Source: Phenylobacterium sp. (GTDB lineage: Bacteria; Pseudomonadota; Alphaproteobacteria; Caulobacterales; Caulobacteraceae). From it: a stretch of DNA of 64,000 nt. The notes below the pieces were generated by a model. That model was not told the DNA's origin. It searched no databases and saw only the letters and a program-made list of their open reading frames with translations. Position 1 is the stretch's first letter. Each line of letters opens with the position of its first letter. The translations under genes were made by a program, and so were the position numbers. Of this stretch, positions 39,434-48,809 are shown in pieces. Where the stretch lies: assembly GCA_017991675.1 (NCBI GenBank), contig JAGOQB010000001.1:427165-491164 (forward strand), read 5' to 3'.

Positions 39434-40186
39434 ATGACCAAGATTTCCCGCGGCGTCCTCGTCGCCTGCGCCGCCCTCGCCCTGCCGCTCGCCGCCTGCC
39501 AGAAGCAGGAGGACGACTTCGGTCAGAAGGTCCGCGCCTACCTGCTCGCCCACCCCGAGGTGATCGAGGAGGCGGTCGTGAAGCTGCAGCAGAACAAGGA
39601 AGCGGCCGCCCACGAGGCCGCCAAGGCCTCGCTCGCCAAGTACCGCGACCAGCTTGAGCGCGATCCGCGCGACTTCGTCGCCAACCCGAACGGCTCGATC
39701 ACCGTGGTCGAGTTCTTCGATTACCGCTGCGGCTACTGCAAGGTCAGCGCGCCCGAGGTGGTGAAGCTGATCAAGGAAAATCCGGACGTCCGCTTCGTGT
39801 TCAAGGAATTCCCGATCTTCGGGGCCGAGAGCAACCTCGCCGCCGAGGTCGCCCTGTCGCCGGCCGGCAAGCCCAAGAACATCGAGCTGTTCGAACGCTT
39901 CATGGCCGAGAAGGCGCTGGACGAGGCGGCGATCGACCGTCACCTGCGCGCGGTCGGGGTCGATCCGGCAGCCGCCCGCGCCGGCGGCGCGAGCGCCGAG
40001 GTCAAGAAGCACATCGCCGACACCCGCGTACTCGCCCAGGCCCTGGCCATCGAGGGCACGCCGGCCTTCGTCGTCGGCGACCGCATCATCCCGGGCGCCG
40101 ACATGCCGGCCCTGCGCGCGGCCATCGCCGAGGCCAAGACCGGCAAGCTCAAGACCGTCCCCTCGCCGAAGATCGACAAGGGCTAA
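39434..40186 (+). CDS. DsbA-family thiol oxidoreductase (lipoprotein)
   Basis: Periplasmic disulfide protein of 250 residues. The lipobox LPLAAC places the lipidated Cys at position 22. A helical segment (about 30-75) is followed by a thioredoxin fold with C99-G-Y-C102 in FDYRCGYCK and the cis-Pro loop EGTPAFVV. This arrangement is like BdbD/ScsC-type members. It may form or isomerise disulfides in envelope proteins; no DsbB partner is visible in the window. Confidence 0.92.
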   Translation: MTKISRGVLVACAALALPLAACQKQEDDFGQKVRAYLLAHPEVIEEAVVKLQQNKEAAAHEAAKASLAKYRDQLERDPRDFVANPNGSITVVEFFDYRCGYCKVSAPEVVKLIKENPDVRFVFKEFPIFGAESNLAAEVALSPAGKPKNIELFERFMAEKALDEAAIDRHLRAVGVDPAAARAGGASAEVKKHIADTRVLAQALAIEGTPAFVVGDRIIPGADMPALRAAIAEAKTGKLKTVPSPKIDKG

Positions 40187-40283
40187 TCCCCCCCGCCAAA
40201 CTCGGGCTTTGCGCCGCTCAGCGACGCAGATAGGCTCCTCTCGAGTGCCTTGAGAGTCTGTCCGTCCGACTACGGCGAGCCGA

Positions 40284-41774
40284 ATGCACGAGCGAGTGCT
40301 GATCATCGGAGCTGGTATCGGCGGCCTGTGTACGGCGCTGGCCCTGGCGCCGACCGGCCGCGATATCGTCATTCTCGAACGTGACCCGGCGCCGCCGCGC
40401 GGCGACGCCGATCACGCCTTCGCCGACTGGACCCGCCGCGGCGTCGGCCACCTGCGCCACAGCCATGCCTTCCTGGCCCGGCTGCGCACCATCATCCGCA
40501 ACGAACACCCCGAGTTGCACGCCGACCTGCTGGCCGCCGGTTGCCGCGAGCTGGGGTTCGAGCGGATGCTCACCGACCAGCATCGCCAGCACTACCGACC
40601 CCAGGCCGCCGACCGTGACTTCGTCGTGCTCACCAGCCGGCGCACGACCCTGGAACTGGTCATCCGCCGCTATGTCGAGCGCTATCCGAACGTGCGGATC
40701 GATTCGGAGACCTTCGTCCGCAAGCTGCTCACCCAGCGCGACCCTCAAGGCCTGCGGGTGGTCGGGGTGTCGGTCGCCGACGCCGCAGGCGCCCGCGACA
40801 TCATCGGCGACCTGGTGATCGACGCCGGCGGCCGCACCTCGTCCTGCATCGAGCAACTCGTCGAGGAAGGCGCGAGCATTCCCGAGGAGAGCGAAAGCGC
40901 CGGCATCCTCTACTTCACCCGCCACTATCGCCTGCTGCCCGGGGCGCAGGAGCCGCAGCGCACCAAGGCCGGCGGGACCGGCGACCTGGGCTTTCTCAAG
41001 TTCGGGCTGTTCCCCGCCGACAACGGCTGCTTTTCCATCACCCTCTGCACGCCGGAGCCCGAGCTGGAGCTGCGCAAGGCCATTGTGCGGCCCGAGGTGT
41101 TCGACGCCATCTGCGCACGCCTGCCGGGCCTGGCGCCGTGGGTCGATCCGGCGATCGCCGAAGGGGTCAGCCGCGTGTTCGGCATGGGCGAGTTGCAAAG
41201 CCGCTGGCGGCAGGTCGCCGGCGAAGGGATCGCCCCGCTGCTCGGCTACTTCCCGGTCGGCGACGCCCTGGTGCGCACCAATCCGCTCTATGGACGCGGC
41301 TGCTCGTTCGCGGCGGTCGCCGCCTACGTCCTGCGCGACGTGCTGGTGTCGAGCGGCGATGCTGCAGACCGGGTCCAGGCGTTCCAGGCCCGGATCGACG
41401 CCGAGCTGCGCCCCTACTATCTCAACATGCGCGACCAGGACCGCGCCGCGATCCGCCGCGCCCGCCAGCAGCTGACGCCCGGCCACCGCCCCAGTCTGCG
41501 GAGCCGGCTGATCAAGAGCTTTCTGGAGGACGGCGTGAACATCGCCATCCGCTCCGACGCCGACCTGCTGCGCGAGGCGCTGCGGGGCTTCCATATGCTG
41601 GAGCACCCGTCGGCCTGGCTGAAGCGCCCCGACAACCTCGCCAAGGTCCTGCGCTACTGGTTCACCCGCAAGGAGCTGAAGGCCGACGCCTATCCGCCCA
41701 AGCCGGGGCCCGGCCGCTCGGAGATGTTCCAATCGCTCGGCCTGGCGGCGGACGCCGACATGATCGGCGCCTAG
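40284..41774 (+). CDS. FAD-dependent oxidoreductase
   Basis: A 496-residue flavoprotein with the N-terminal Rossmann motif VLIIGAGIGGLCTALAL and ILERDP, and a second FAD segment VGDALVRTNPLYGRGCSFA as in group A monooxygenase/geranylgeranyl-reductase-like proteins. The mid-part (GHLRHSHAFLARLR) resembles FAD-dependent epoxidase/hydroxylase-like proteins. Substrate is unknown and no partner gene is nearby. Its TAG stop is the first three bases of a hairpin repeat. Confidence 0.82.
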   Translation: MHERVLIIGAGIGGLCTALALAPTGRDIVILERDPAPPRGDADHAFADWTRRGVGHLRHSHAFLARLRTIIRNEHPELHADLLAAGCRELGFERMLTDQHRQHYRPQAADRDFVVLTSRRTTLELVIRRYVERYPNVRIDSETFVRKLLTQRDPQGLRVVGVSVADAAGARDIIGDLVIDAGGRTSSCIEQLVEEGASIPEESESAGILYFTRHYRLLPGAQEPQRTKAGGTGDLGFLKFGLFPADNGCFSITLCTPEPELELRKAIVRPEVFDAICARLPGLAPWVDPAIAEGVSRVFGMGELQSRWRQVAGEGIAPLLGYFPVGDALVRTNPLYGRGCSFAAVAAYVLRDVLVSSGDAADRVQAFQARIDAELRPYYLNMRDQDRAAIRRARQQLTPGHRPSLRSRLIKSFLEDGVNIAIRSDADLLREALRGFHMLEHPSAWLKRPDNLAKVLRYWFTRKELKADAYPPKPGPGRSEMFQSLGLAADADMIGA

Positions 41775-41873
41775 AGCATTTTCCGCCGAAGTGGCTACCG
41801 GTTCGGCGAAGAAAATGCTCTAAATTCAAAGAGTCATGAGCAATTTCCGATCCAATCAGATCGGAAATTGCTC
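41772..41873 (+). repeat. Tandem double-hairpin intergenic repeat, copy 1
   Basis: First hairpin: TAGAGCATTTTC (41772-41783) pairs with GAAAATGCTCTA (41811-41822), with an inner stem CGCCGAA/TTCGGCG. Second hairpin: GAGCAATTTCCGATC (41838-41852) pairs perfectly with GATCGGAAATTGCTC (41859-41873). It fills the gap between the convergent FAD oxidoreductase and SDR genes and may act as a bidirectional terminator. An inverted copy is at 52443-52544. Confidence 0.88.
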
Positions 41874-41876
41874 TGG

Positions 41877-42674
41877 CTATTCGCTGGCGGCGTTGAACAG
41901 GCCGCCCTGAACCATCTGGTCGCGCACCGCCTCCGGCGTCAGGGTCGCGGCCTTGTCCAGCTCGACCAGCTCCGGCGGCACGTACCAGTGCAGCTTGTCG
42001 GCGTGGTAGGCCTCCCACACCGTCTTGGCGACCTCGACCGGCGGGATGGCGCGGAACATCCCCTCCTTCGGCGCGGCCTCCGCCACGCCCGGCGGCAGGA
42101 TCGGCGTGTCGATCACCCCCGGCAGCACGTCGGCGACGCGCACGCCATAGGCCTTGAACTCAACCGACAGCGCTTCGGACAGCCCCTTCACCGCATGCTT
42201 GGTCGCCGAATAGACCGCGATGTTGGCCATGCCGAAGGTCGCCGACGACGAGGAGGTCGTGAAGCACAGTGAATTCGGCGTGGCCTTGAGCAGCCCGATC
42301 GCCTCATGGATGCCGATCAGCACCCCCATCAGGTTGACCTGTACGACGGCGATCACGTCCTCGAACGGCTGCTCGGCGAAGGGTCCGCCCCGGCCGATGC
42401 CGGCGTTGTTGTAGAGCAGGTCCATCTTGCCGCCGGTGGCCTCCCCGAAGGTCGCGACCGCCATCCGGTAGTCGTCGCGGTCGGTGACATCCAGCAGACG
42501 GACCACGCAATTGTCGGGGCCAAGCTCCGCCTTTAGCGCCTCAAGCCCCGCCTCGTTGACGTCGTACCCGCCGACAAACCAGCCCTTGGCCGCGAACAGC
42601 CTTGCGGTCTCGCGGCCCATGCCGGAAGCCGCTCCGGTGATGAAGATCGACTGGCGTCCGTTGGACCTGCCCAT
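41877..42674 (-). CDS. Short-chain dehydrogenase/reductase (SDR)
   Basis: NAD(P)-dependent oxidoreductase of 265 residues. Cofactor motif TGAASGMGRETARLF, NNAGIG, catalytic Ser in TTSSSSA and YSATK are all present. Substrate is unknown. The start follows GGGAGGGGCGC. It ends three bases from the double-hairpin repeat, which separates it from the convergent FAD oxidoreductase gene. Confidence 0.92.
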   Translation of the reverse strand: MGRSNGRQSIFITGAASGMGRETARLFAAKGWFVGGYDVNEAGLEALKAELGPDNCVVRLLDVTDRDDYRMAVATFGEATGGKMDLLYNNAGIGRGGPFAEQPFEDVIAVVQVNLMGVLIGIHEAIGLLKATPNSLCFTTSSSSATFGMANIAVYSATKHAVKGLSEALSVEFKAYGVRVADVLPGVIDTPILPPGVAEAAPKEGMFRAIPPVEVAKTVWEAYHADKLHWYVPPELVELDKAATLTPEAVRDQMVQGGLFNAASE

Positions 42675-42736
42675 GCGCCCCTCCCTGTTTGCGAGGAGCC
42701 TAGAGCGCCTTCCGTCACGGAACGCCGCTGAATTCT

Positions 42737-43387
42737 TCAGGCGCGCTTGCGCAGGCCCTGCTGCTGCAGACGCCACACCAGGACATCGAAACGATCCTGG
42801 CCGAAGAACGGCTCGCCTTCGAAGACCATGGTCGGCACGCCCCAGTGGCCGCTCTCGCGGTGGGCGTCCTGGTTGGCCTCGATCTCGGCGGCGATCTCGT
42901 CCGTCTTGCCGGCCGCTTCGGCCTGCAGCTGCGCCATATCCAGCCCGGCCCGCGCGATGGCCCGGGCCAGCTTGTCGCCCTCGTTCCAAGGCATGTCCTG
43001 GCCGTTCCAGATCAGGCGCGAGACCTCGTCGTAGAACGCCAGCGCCTGCGGCTTATGCCCCGCGACGACGCCCAGCGGCATCAGCAGGTCGAGGTGCGGC
43101 TGCTCGGCCGCTCCGTTCAGGTTTTGACCGATGACCACGGGGTCAGGGTTCGGCCACACCAGCGGCAGACCGAGGAAATCCCCCAGCCGCCGCACGTCGC
43201 GCACCAGATAGGGCACGAACAGCGGGTCCTGCTTGGTGAAGAACCCCTCCGAGCGCACGGCCAGCGGATAGACCGGCCGCATGCGGACATCGACGTCGTA
43301 GGTCTCAGCCAATTCCCGCAAGCGCGGGGTCACCAGATAGGAATAGGGACTGCGGAAGGACCAGTAGACGTCAATGCCGAGGCTCAT
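42737..43387 (-). CDS. 2-hydroxychromene-2-carboxylate isomerase family protein (DsbA fold)
   Basis: A 216-residue kappa-class GST/DsbA-fold protein. YWSFRSPYSYLVTPRL holds the catalytic Ser in place of the CxxC of DsbA, and GHWGVPTMVFEGEPFFGQDR is the typical C-terminal cis-Pro region. Known members isomerise 2-hydroxychromene-2-carboxylate in naphthalene breakdown using glutathione, but most genomic homologues have unknown substrates. Its ATG overlaps the thiG stop (TGATG), so it is translated with the thiamine genes. Confidence 0.88.
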   Translation of the reverse strand: MSLGIDVYWSFRSPYSYLVTPRLRELAETYDVDVRMRPVYPLAVRSEGFFTKQDPLFVPYLVRDVRRLGDFLGLPLVWPNPDPVVIGQNLNGAAEQPHLDLLMPLGVVAGHKPQALAFYDEVSRLIWNGQDMPWNEGDKLARAIARAGLDMAQLQAEAAGKTDEIAAEIEANQDAHRESGHWGVPTMVFEGEPFFGQDRFDVLVWRLQQQGLRKRA

Positions 43388-44175
43388 CAGATCAGACCGG
43401 ATAGTGGAGATGATGGGTCAGCATACATACGTTTTGGCATGCGTCCTGCCAAAAATGCTTCCCGCCCTGCGATCACCGCGTGCTTCATGGCCACCGCCAT
43501 GCGGATGGGGTCCTGGGCCCCGGCGATCGCGGTGTTCATCAGCACCGCGTCGCAGCCGGTCTCCATGGCCAGCGTCGCGTCGGACGCCGTGCCCACCCCG
43601 GCGTCGACCAGCACCGGCACCTTGGACTGCTCAATGATCAGCCCCAGGTTCAGGAAGTTCTGGATGCCGCGGCCCGAACCGATCGGCGCAGCCGCCGGCA
43701 TGATCGCCGAGGCGCCCGCGTCCTCCAGCTTCTTGGCGTAGACCGGATCATCGCTGCAGTAGACCATCACCTGGAAACCGTCGGCGACCAGCAGCTTCAG
43801 CGCCCGCAGGGTCTCCTCCATGTCGGGCAGCAGGTGCTTGGTGTCCGACAGCACCTCCAGCTTCACCAGATCCCAGCCGCCGGCCTCGCGCGCCAGGCGC
43901 AGGGTGCGGATGGCGTCCTCGCCGGTGAAGCAGCCGGCCGTATTGGGCAGGAAGGTAAAACGGTCGGGCTTCACATAGTCGACCAGCATCGGCTGGTTCG
44001 GATCCGACAGGTTCACCCGCCGCACCGCCACGGTGACGATCTCCGCCCCGGCCGCCTCGGCCGCGGCGGCGTTTTCGGCGTAGTCCTTGTACTTCCCCGT
44101 CCCGACGATCAGCCGCGAGGTGAAGGTCCGGCCCGCCACGCTCCAGGTGTCTTCCTTGTGGGTCGACCCGTCCAT
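43387..44175 (-). CDS. thiG: Thiazole synthase
   Basis: Makes the thiazole phosphate of thiamine from DXP, dehydroglycine and ThiS thiocarboxylate; 262 residues. Landmarks are [29 protein letters not shown], the Schiff-base Lys in VKLEVLSD, and [16 protein letters not shown] 44175 lies one base after the thiS stop; an upstream reading start at 44241 would overlap thiS and is rejected. The downstream isomerase gene is coupled to it. Confidence 0.96.
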   Translation of the reverse strand: MDGSTHKEDTWSVAGRTFTSRLIVGTGKYKDYAENAAAAEAAGAEIVTVAVRRVNLSDPNQPMLVDYVKPDRFTFLPNTAGCFTGEDAIRTLRLAREAGGWDLVKLEVLSDTKHLLPDMEETLRALKLLVADGFQVMVYCSDDPVYAKKLEDAGASAIMPAAAPIGSGRGIQNFLNLGLIIEQSKVPVLVDAGVGTASDATLAMETGCDAVLMNTAIAGAQDPIRMAVAMKHAVIAGREAFLAGRMPKRMYADPSSPLSGLI

Positions 44176-44176
44176 G

Positions 44177-44377
44177 TCAGCCGCCTCCGATAAAATGCAC
44201 GATCTCGATGCGGTCGCCGTCGGCGAGCGCGGTCTGTCCATAGGCCGATCGCGGTACGATCTCCAGGTTGCGTTCCACCGCCACCTTGCGCGCGTCCAGG
44301 CCCAGTTCCGCCACCAGGGCGGCCACGCTCGACACTCCGCGCAAGGCCCTTTGTTCCCCGTTGATGGTCAGCGTCAT
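44177..44377 (-). CDS. thiS: Sulfur carrier protein ThiS
   Basis: Ubiquitin-like sulfur carrier of 66 residues. It starts [12 protein letters not shown] and ends [11 protein letters not shown]; the C-terminal Gly is adenylated by ThiF and thiocarboxylated. [13 protein letters not shown] is the conserved middle. It is the first gene of thiS-thiG-isomerase and is divergent from aroQ. The 87-base upstream gap is too short for a TPP riboswitch and shows none. Confidence 0.95.
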   Translation of the reverse strand: MTLTINGEQRALRGVSSVAALVAELGLDARKVAVERNLEIVPRSAYGQTALADGDRIEIVHFIGGG

Positions 44378-44464
44378 GACGCCCTCGTGAAGCTTGGAGT
44401 TTCCGAATGCTTGTGACCCCCGCCGCCGCCCGTTACAAGACGGCGGAATCGACGGCGGAGCCGA

Positions 44465-44914
44465 ATGTCGAAACCGATCTATGTGCTTAGCGGGCCCAAC
44501 CTCAACCTCTTGGGGGTCCGGGAGCCGGAGATTTACGGAAAGGAGACGCTGGAGGACGTCCGCACTCGTTGCGAACGTCGCGCCGGCGCCCTCGGTCATG
44601 CCGTGGTCTTCCGCCAATCCAACCACGAAGGCCAGCTCATCGACTGGGTGCAGGAAGCCCGGACGGAGGCCTGCGCCGTCGTGATCAATCCCGCGGGCTA
44701 TGGTCACACTTCCGTGGCCCTGCTGGACGCACTGAAGACACTCGATGTTCCTGTGGTCGAATGTCACCTGTCCAACCCGGCGGCGCGCGAAGCGTTCCGC
44801 CGTGAAACCTATGTGTCCCTCGTCGCCACCGGGGTCGTCTCCGGCTTCGGCGGGGCGAGCTACGAACTGGCCGTCGAGGCCGCCGCGGGCCTGGCCCGCC
44901 AAAGCCAAAACTAA
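44465..44914 (+). CDS. aroQ: 3-dehydroquinate dehydratase, type II
   Basis: Shikimate-pathway enzyme of 149 residues. Landmarks are [17 protein letters not shown] with the catalytic Tyr, [25 protein letters not shown] with the catalytic His and [13 protein letters not shown]. It is the first gene of aroQ-accB-accC, an order common in proteobacteria; accB follows by ten bases. Confidence 0.96.
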   Translation: MSKPIYVLSGPNLNLLGVREPEIYGKETLEDVRTRCERRAGALGHAVVFRQSNHEGQLIDWVQEARTEACAVVINPAGYGHTSVALLDALKTLDVPVVECHLSNPAAREAFRRETYVSLVATGVVSGFGGASYELAVEAAAGLARQSQN

Positions 44915-44924
44915 GGATTATCAA

Positions 44925-45410
44925 ATGGCTAGCAGTCCGAAGGCCCCCGCCGACCCGATCGACGCGCGTCTGGTGCGCAAACTGGCCGACATTCTCACCG
45001 AGACCGGCCTGACCGAGATCGAAGTCGAGCACAACGACCTGAAGATCCGCGTCGCCAAGACCGCCGCCCCGGCGGCCGTCCAGTACGCCCCCGCTCCGGC
45101 GGCCTACGCAGCCGCTCCGGCTCCGGCCGCCGCCGCCCCGGCTGGCGAGGCCGCGCCCGCCGCCGTCGAGCGCAAGGGCGACGTGGTGAAGTCGCCGATG
45201 GTCGGCACCGTCTACCTGCAGCCGCAGCCCGACGCCCCGGCCTTCGTGAAGGTCGGCGACACCGTCACCGCCGGTCAGACCCTGCTGATCGTCGAAGCCA
45301 TGAAGACCATGAACCCGATCCCCGCCCCGCGCGGCGGCAAGATCGTCGAGATCATCGTCCAGGACGCTCAGCCGGTCGAATTCGGCGAGCCGCTGATCGT
45401 CATCGAGTAA
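44925..45410 (+). CDS. accB: Biotin carboxyl carrier protein of acetyl-CoA carboxylase
   Basis: Carries biotin between AccC and AccAD in fatty acid synthesis; 161 residues. The N-terminal part (about 1-45) precedes an Ala/Pro-rich linker (about 46-85) and the biotinyl domain (about 88-161). The biotinylated Lys is in [10 protein letters not shown]. The start at 44925 follows AAGGATTATCAA. accC starts 4 bases after the stop. Confidence 0.97.
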   Translation: MASSPKAPADPIDARLVRKLADILTETGLTEIEVEHNDLKIRVAKTAAPAAVQYAPAPAAYAAAPAPAAAAPAGEAAPAAVERKGDVVKSPMVGTVYLQPQPDAPAFVKVGDTVTAGQTLLIVEAMKTMNPIPAPRGGKIVEIIVQDAQPVEFGEPLIVIE

Positions 45411-45414
45411 GTCG

Positions 45415-46767
45415 ATGTTCGACAAAATTCTCATCGCCAATCGCGGCGAGATCGCCCTGCGGGTCCACCGGGCTTGCAAGGAAATGGGCATCTCGACCGT
45501 GGCGGTCCATTCCGAGGCCGACACCGGCGCCATGTGGGTGCGGCTGGCCGACGAAAGCGTCTGCATCGGCCCGGCTCCGGCCGCCAAGAGCTACCTGAAC
45601 ATCCCCTCGATCATCGCCGCGGCGGAGATCACGGGCGCCCAGGCGATCCACCCGGGCTACGGCTTCCTGTCGGAGAACGCGCGCTTCGCCGAGATCGTGG
45701 CCGCGCACGGCTTCACCTTCATCGGTCCGACCGCCGACCACATCAAGATGATGGGCGACAAGATCACCGCCAAGCAGGCGGTGAAGGAAGCCGGCATCCC
45801 GGTGGTGCCCGGCTCCGACGGCGCCGTGACCACCGAGGAAGAAGCCTTCGAGGCGGCCAAGAAGATCGGCTTCCCCGTGCTCATCAAGGCCGCCGCCGGC
45901 GGCGGCGGGCGCGGCATGAAGGTCGCACAGACCGAGGAAGACCTCTACGAGGCGGTCTCCACCGCGCGCGCCGAGGCCAAAGCCGCCTTCGGCGACGATG
46001 CGGTCTATATGGAGCGCTACCTCCAGACCCCGCGCCACATCGAGATCCAGGTCATCGCCGACAAGTTCGGCAATGTCTGCCATCTCGGCGAACGCGACTG
46101 CTCGCTGCAGCGCCGCCACCAGAAGGTGCTGGAAGAAGCCCCTTCGCCGGTCATCGACGCCGCCGGACGCGCCAAGATCGGCAAGGTCGTGGTCGATGCG
46201 ATCAAGGCCATCGGCTATCTCGGCGTCGGCACCATCGAGTTCCTGTACGAGAACGGCGAGTTCTTCTTCATCGAGATGAACACCCGCCTGCAGGTCGAGC
46301 ACCCGGTCACCGAGGCCATCACCGGCATCGACCTGGTGCGCGAGCAGATCCGTATCGCCGCAGGCCTGCCGCTGTCGTTCAAGCAGGAAGACGTCGTGTT
46401 CGAAGGCCACGCCATCGAATGCCGGATCAACGCCGAGAACCCGAAGACCTTCACGCCTTCGCCCGGCCTGGTCAGCGACTTCCACGCCCCCGGCGGCCTG
46501 GGCGTGCGCCTCGATAGCGCGCTCTACGCCGGCTATTCGATCCCGCCCTACTACGACAGCCTGGTCGGCAAGCTGATCGTCCACGGCCGCGACCGCGAGG
46601 AGTGCATCGCCCGCGTCAACCGTTGCCTGGGCGAGATGGTTGTCGGCGGCATCGAGACCTCGATCCCGCTGTTCCAGGAACTGCTGCAACAGCCCGACTT
46701 CCTCACCGGCGACTACAACATCCACTGGCTGGAACGCTGGATGAAGTCGCAGCAGGAAGAAGTCTAA
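45415..46767 (+). CDS. accC: Biotin carboxylase subunit of acetyl-CoA carboxylase
   Basis: ATP-dependent biotin carboxylase of 450 residues. It begins [20 protein letters not shown], the ATP-grasp glycine loop is [11 protein letters not shown], and further signatures are [15 protein letters not shown] and [16 protein letters not shown]. Length and motifs are canonical. It is cotranscribed with accB. A repeat element follows 12 bases after the stop. Confidence 0.98.
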   Translation: MFDKILIANRGEIALRVHRACKEMGISTVAVHSEADTGAMWVRLADESVCIGPAPAAKSYLNIPSIIAAAEITGAQAIHPGYGFLSENARFAEIVAAHGFTFIGPTADHIKMMGDKITAKQAVKEAGIPVVPGSDGAVTTEEEAFEAAKKIGFPVLIKAAAGGGGRGMKVAQTEEDLYEAVSTARAEAKAAFGDDAVYMERYLQTPRHIEIQVIADKFGNVCHLGERDCSLQRRHQKVLEEAPSPVIDAAGRAKIGKVVVDAIKAIGYLGVGTIEFLYENGEFFFIEMNTRLQVEHPVTEAITGIDLVREQIRIAAGLPLSFKQEDVVFEGHAIECRINAENPKTFTPSPGLVSDFHAPGGLGVRLDSALYAGYSIPPYYDSLVGKLIVHGRDREECIARVNRCLGEMVVGGIETSIPLFQELLQQPDFLTGDYNIHWLERWMKSQQEEV

Positions 46768-46779
46768 GCGGTTCTCGTG

Positions 46780-46924
46780 GTGTCATCCCGGTTTCGGCCC
46801 TAGGCCGAAGACCGGGACCCATGAACACCAGATCGGGCGGAGTGTGGCGCGGGCGGAGGCCTGGAGCCCCGGCTTCGGAGTCAATGGATCCCGGCCTTCC
46901 GCTTCGCTCCAGCCGGGATGACAC
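46780..46924. repeat. 145-bp intergenic repeat with 12-bp inverted ends, copy 2
   Basis: It begins GTGTCATCCCGG and ends CCGGGATGACAC, with the left hairpin TTTCGGCCCTAGGCCGAA. It matches the element at 22243-22388 in ends, left half and size, while the right half differs more. It lies between accC and aat. Confidence 0.8.
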
Positions 46925-46981
46925 TCTGGGCTGATCCTTGGCAGGCGCGAACTGCCCGTTGAAACAGGCTATCCTGCCGCC

Positions 46982-47629
46982 ATGAAACGTTTCGGCCCCC
47001 GCGAGCTCCTTGAGTGCTACGGTCGCGGCGTGTTCCCGATGGCCGACGCGCGTGAAGACGACCGCGTCTTCCTGATCGATCCTGAGAAACGCGGCGTCAT
47101 CCCGCTGGACGCCTTCCACGTCTCGCGCCGCCTGGCCCGCACCGTGCGCAGCGATCCCTTCGACATCCGCATCGACACCGCCTTCTCGCGGGTGGTGCTG
47201 GAATGCGCTGCGCCCAAGCCCGGCCGCACCGAGACCTGGATCAACGGGGTCATCGAGGACCTCTATGCCCAGCTGTTCGAGATGGGCCACGCCCACAGCG
47301 TCGAATGCTGGGACGGCGAGGAACTGGTCGGCGGCCTCTACGGCGTCTCGCTCGGCGCGGCCTTCTTCGGCGAGAGCATGTTCAGCCGCCGCACCGACGC
47401 CTCCAAGGTGGCGCTGGTCCACCTGGTCGCGCGCCTGCTCGCCGACGGCTACCGGCTGCTCGATGCGCAGTTCATCACCGATCACCTGTCGACCTTCGGC
47501 GCGGTGGAGATTCCGCGGGCCGAGTACCACCGCCGCCTGGCCCGCGCGCTGCAAGCGCAGGCTTCGCTTCAGCGCGCCGCGGTCGGGACCGGCGCGGCCG
47601 CCCTGCAGGTGATCAGCCAGGCGTCGTAG
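46982..47629 (+). CDS. aat: Leucyl/phenylalanyl-tRNA--protein transferase
   Basis: Adds Leu or Phe to N-terminal Lys/Arg of proteins, marking them for ClpS/ClpAP (N-degron pathway); 215 residues. Landmarks are [34 protein letters not shown] (split across the family signature), and [21 protein letters not shown]. The last 61 bases overlap the 3' end of the DUF2155 gene on the other strand. Confidence 0.94.
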   Translation: MKRFGPRELLECYGRGVFPMADAREDDRVFLIDPEKRGVIPLDAFHVSRRLARTVRSDPFDIRIDTAFSRVVLECAAPKPGRTETWINGVIEDLYAQLFEMGHAHSVECWDGEELVGGLYGVSLGAAFFGESMFSRRTDASKVALVHLVARLLADGYRLLDAQFITDHLSTFGAVEIPRAEYHRRLARALQAQASLQRAAVGTGAAALQVISQAS

Positions 47630-48243
47630 ATCGGGTGCTCCAGCGGGTTCAGGCCCGGCGAGGAGGCATACATCCACCCCCGGAAGGCCTGGCGCGGCGG
47701 CGGGGTCGGCTTGCCCGGCGCCGCGCGCGGCTGGGATTCCACGGTCACGTGCGCGATCGAGTCCTCAAGCGCCTCATCGGCCGCCGATCGCTCGCACGCC
47801 TTCACCGTGAAGACGAGGTTCTTGTAGCGCACCGGCCGCCCCACGGCCGCTTCGAAGCGCATGGATTCGGCCGAGACCTTGTCCAGCGCCTGGATGACGG
47901 CGACGTCGTAGCGGGTCCGCTTGGCCGCCTCGGTCGGTTTGGCCGCGACCTGGGCCTTCGGCGGCGGGGCCGCCTCGACCTCCTCGGCGGCGATCGGCGG
48001 GGCGGCGACCGGCGGCGGCGGCGCCACCTGGGCCGGCGGAGCTTCTTCCCGCGCCGGCGGCGGCTGCGCGGCGGGCGGCGCGAGCGCGCCATTGGGCGGC
48101 GGCGCCGGCTGGGCCGGCGGCGGTTGCAGCAGCGGCGGCTGGCCGGGCTGTTGGCTCGGAGGTGTCGGTTGCGCGCTCACCATGCCGGCGCCCGCCAGGG
48201 CGCCCAGCATCGCCAGTCCGGCCAGGGTGCGGCGGCGCGACAT
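47569..48243 (-). CDS. DUF2155 domain exported protein
   Basis: Exported protein of about 224 residues: signal peptide ([18 protein letters not shown]), a long Pro/Ala/Gln-rich spacer (about 25-105), and the DUF2155 domain (about 110-210) with [34 protein letters not shown] and YDAWLITC. Function is unknown; alphaproteobacterial homologues are often next to aat and NDUFA12 as here. It begins two bases after the NDUFA12 stop. The last 15 or so residues beyond the domain are encoded antisense to aat. Confidence 0.88.
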   Translation of the reverse strand: MSRRRTLAGLAMLGALAGAGMVSAQPTPPSQQPGQPPLLQPPPAQPAPPPNGALAPPAAQPPPAREEAPPAQVAPPPPVAAPPIAAEEVEAAPPPKAQVAAKPTEAAKRTRYDVAVIQALDKVSAESMRFEAAVGRPVRYKNLVFTVKACERSAADEALEDSIAHVTVESQPRAAPGKPTPPPRQAFRGWMYASSPGLNPLEHPIYDAWLITCRAAAPVPTAAR

Positions 48244-48245
48244 GC

Positions 48246-48641
48246 CTATTCGGGCCGCCAGGCCTCGTAGTCGCCCGACGCCTTCTGACGCTCGCCGCCA
48301 CGCGCGATCGAGCCCTGCGGCTTCCAGGCGTGCACGGTGCCGGTCAGGTTCGGCAGGTGGTCCTTTTCCCAGGGCTGGCGCTTCAGCGGCGCCTTGGTCG
48401 GCGGCTCGTCGAAGGTGTAGTGCAGCCAACCGTGCCAGTCGGCCGGGACCTTCGAGGCCTCGGCATAGCCGTTGTAGATGACCCAGCGGCGCTTGCGGCC
48501 CTTGTCGTACGACTTCCGGTCGTCCTTGGCTTCGTAGTAGCTGTTGCCCAGCTCGTCCTTGCCGACGAACACGCTGCCGCGAACGGTGTTGCGGATGCCG
48601 ATGGTCGCGCCGTTCCACCAGGTGAAGATATTCTTGAGCAC
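48246..48641 (-). CDS. NADH:ubiquinone oxidoreductase 17.2 kDa subunit (NDUFA12 family)
   Basis: Supernumerary complex I subunit of 131 residues, found in alphaproteobacteria and mitochondria. Landmarks are FTWWNGATIGIRNTVRG, VGKDELGNSYYE, RRWVIYNG, VPADWHGWLHYT and HLPNLTGT. The GTG at 48641 was chosen because the protein begins LKNIFTWW as in homologues; upstream residues in that frame are not family-like. It is the first gene of the NDUFA12-DUF2155 pair and is divergent from the NrdJ-like gene. Confidence 0.92.
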   Translation of the reverse strand: MLKNIFTWWNGATIGIRNTVRGSVFVGKDELGNSYYEAKDDRKSYDKGRKRRWVIYNGYAEASKVPADWHGWLHYTFDEPPTKAPLKRQPWEKDHLPNLTGTVHAWKPQGSIARGGERQKASGDYEAWRPE

Positions 48642-48809
48642 GTTTGGGAATTCCAGACAGACAGGAAGCGGGCGGACTATAGGCGCCCGGCCGCCCACCG
48701 TCCAGCGGCGCGAAATCCGCAATATGTTGGGGATGGAAGCATCGTGAACCGCAACATCTATTGCCCGCGTTAACGACGCTGCTAGACTCGCCCGACGGGA
48801 GAGCCGGAT

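Noticed and set aside
44378-44464. TPP riboswitch upstream of thiS
   Set aside because: Only 87 bases separate thiS and aroQ, and the conserved CTGAGA and ACCTGATCTGG-like elements are not present.
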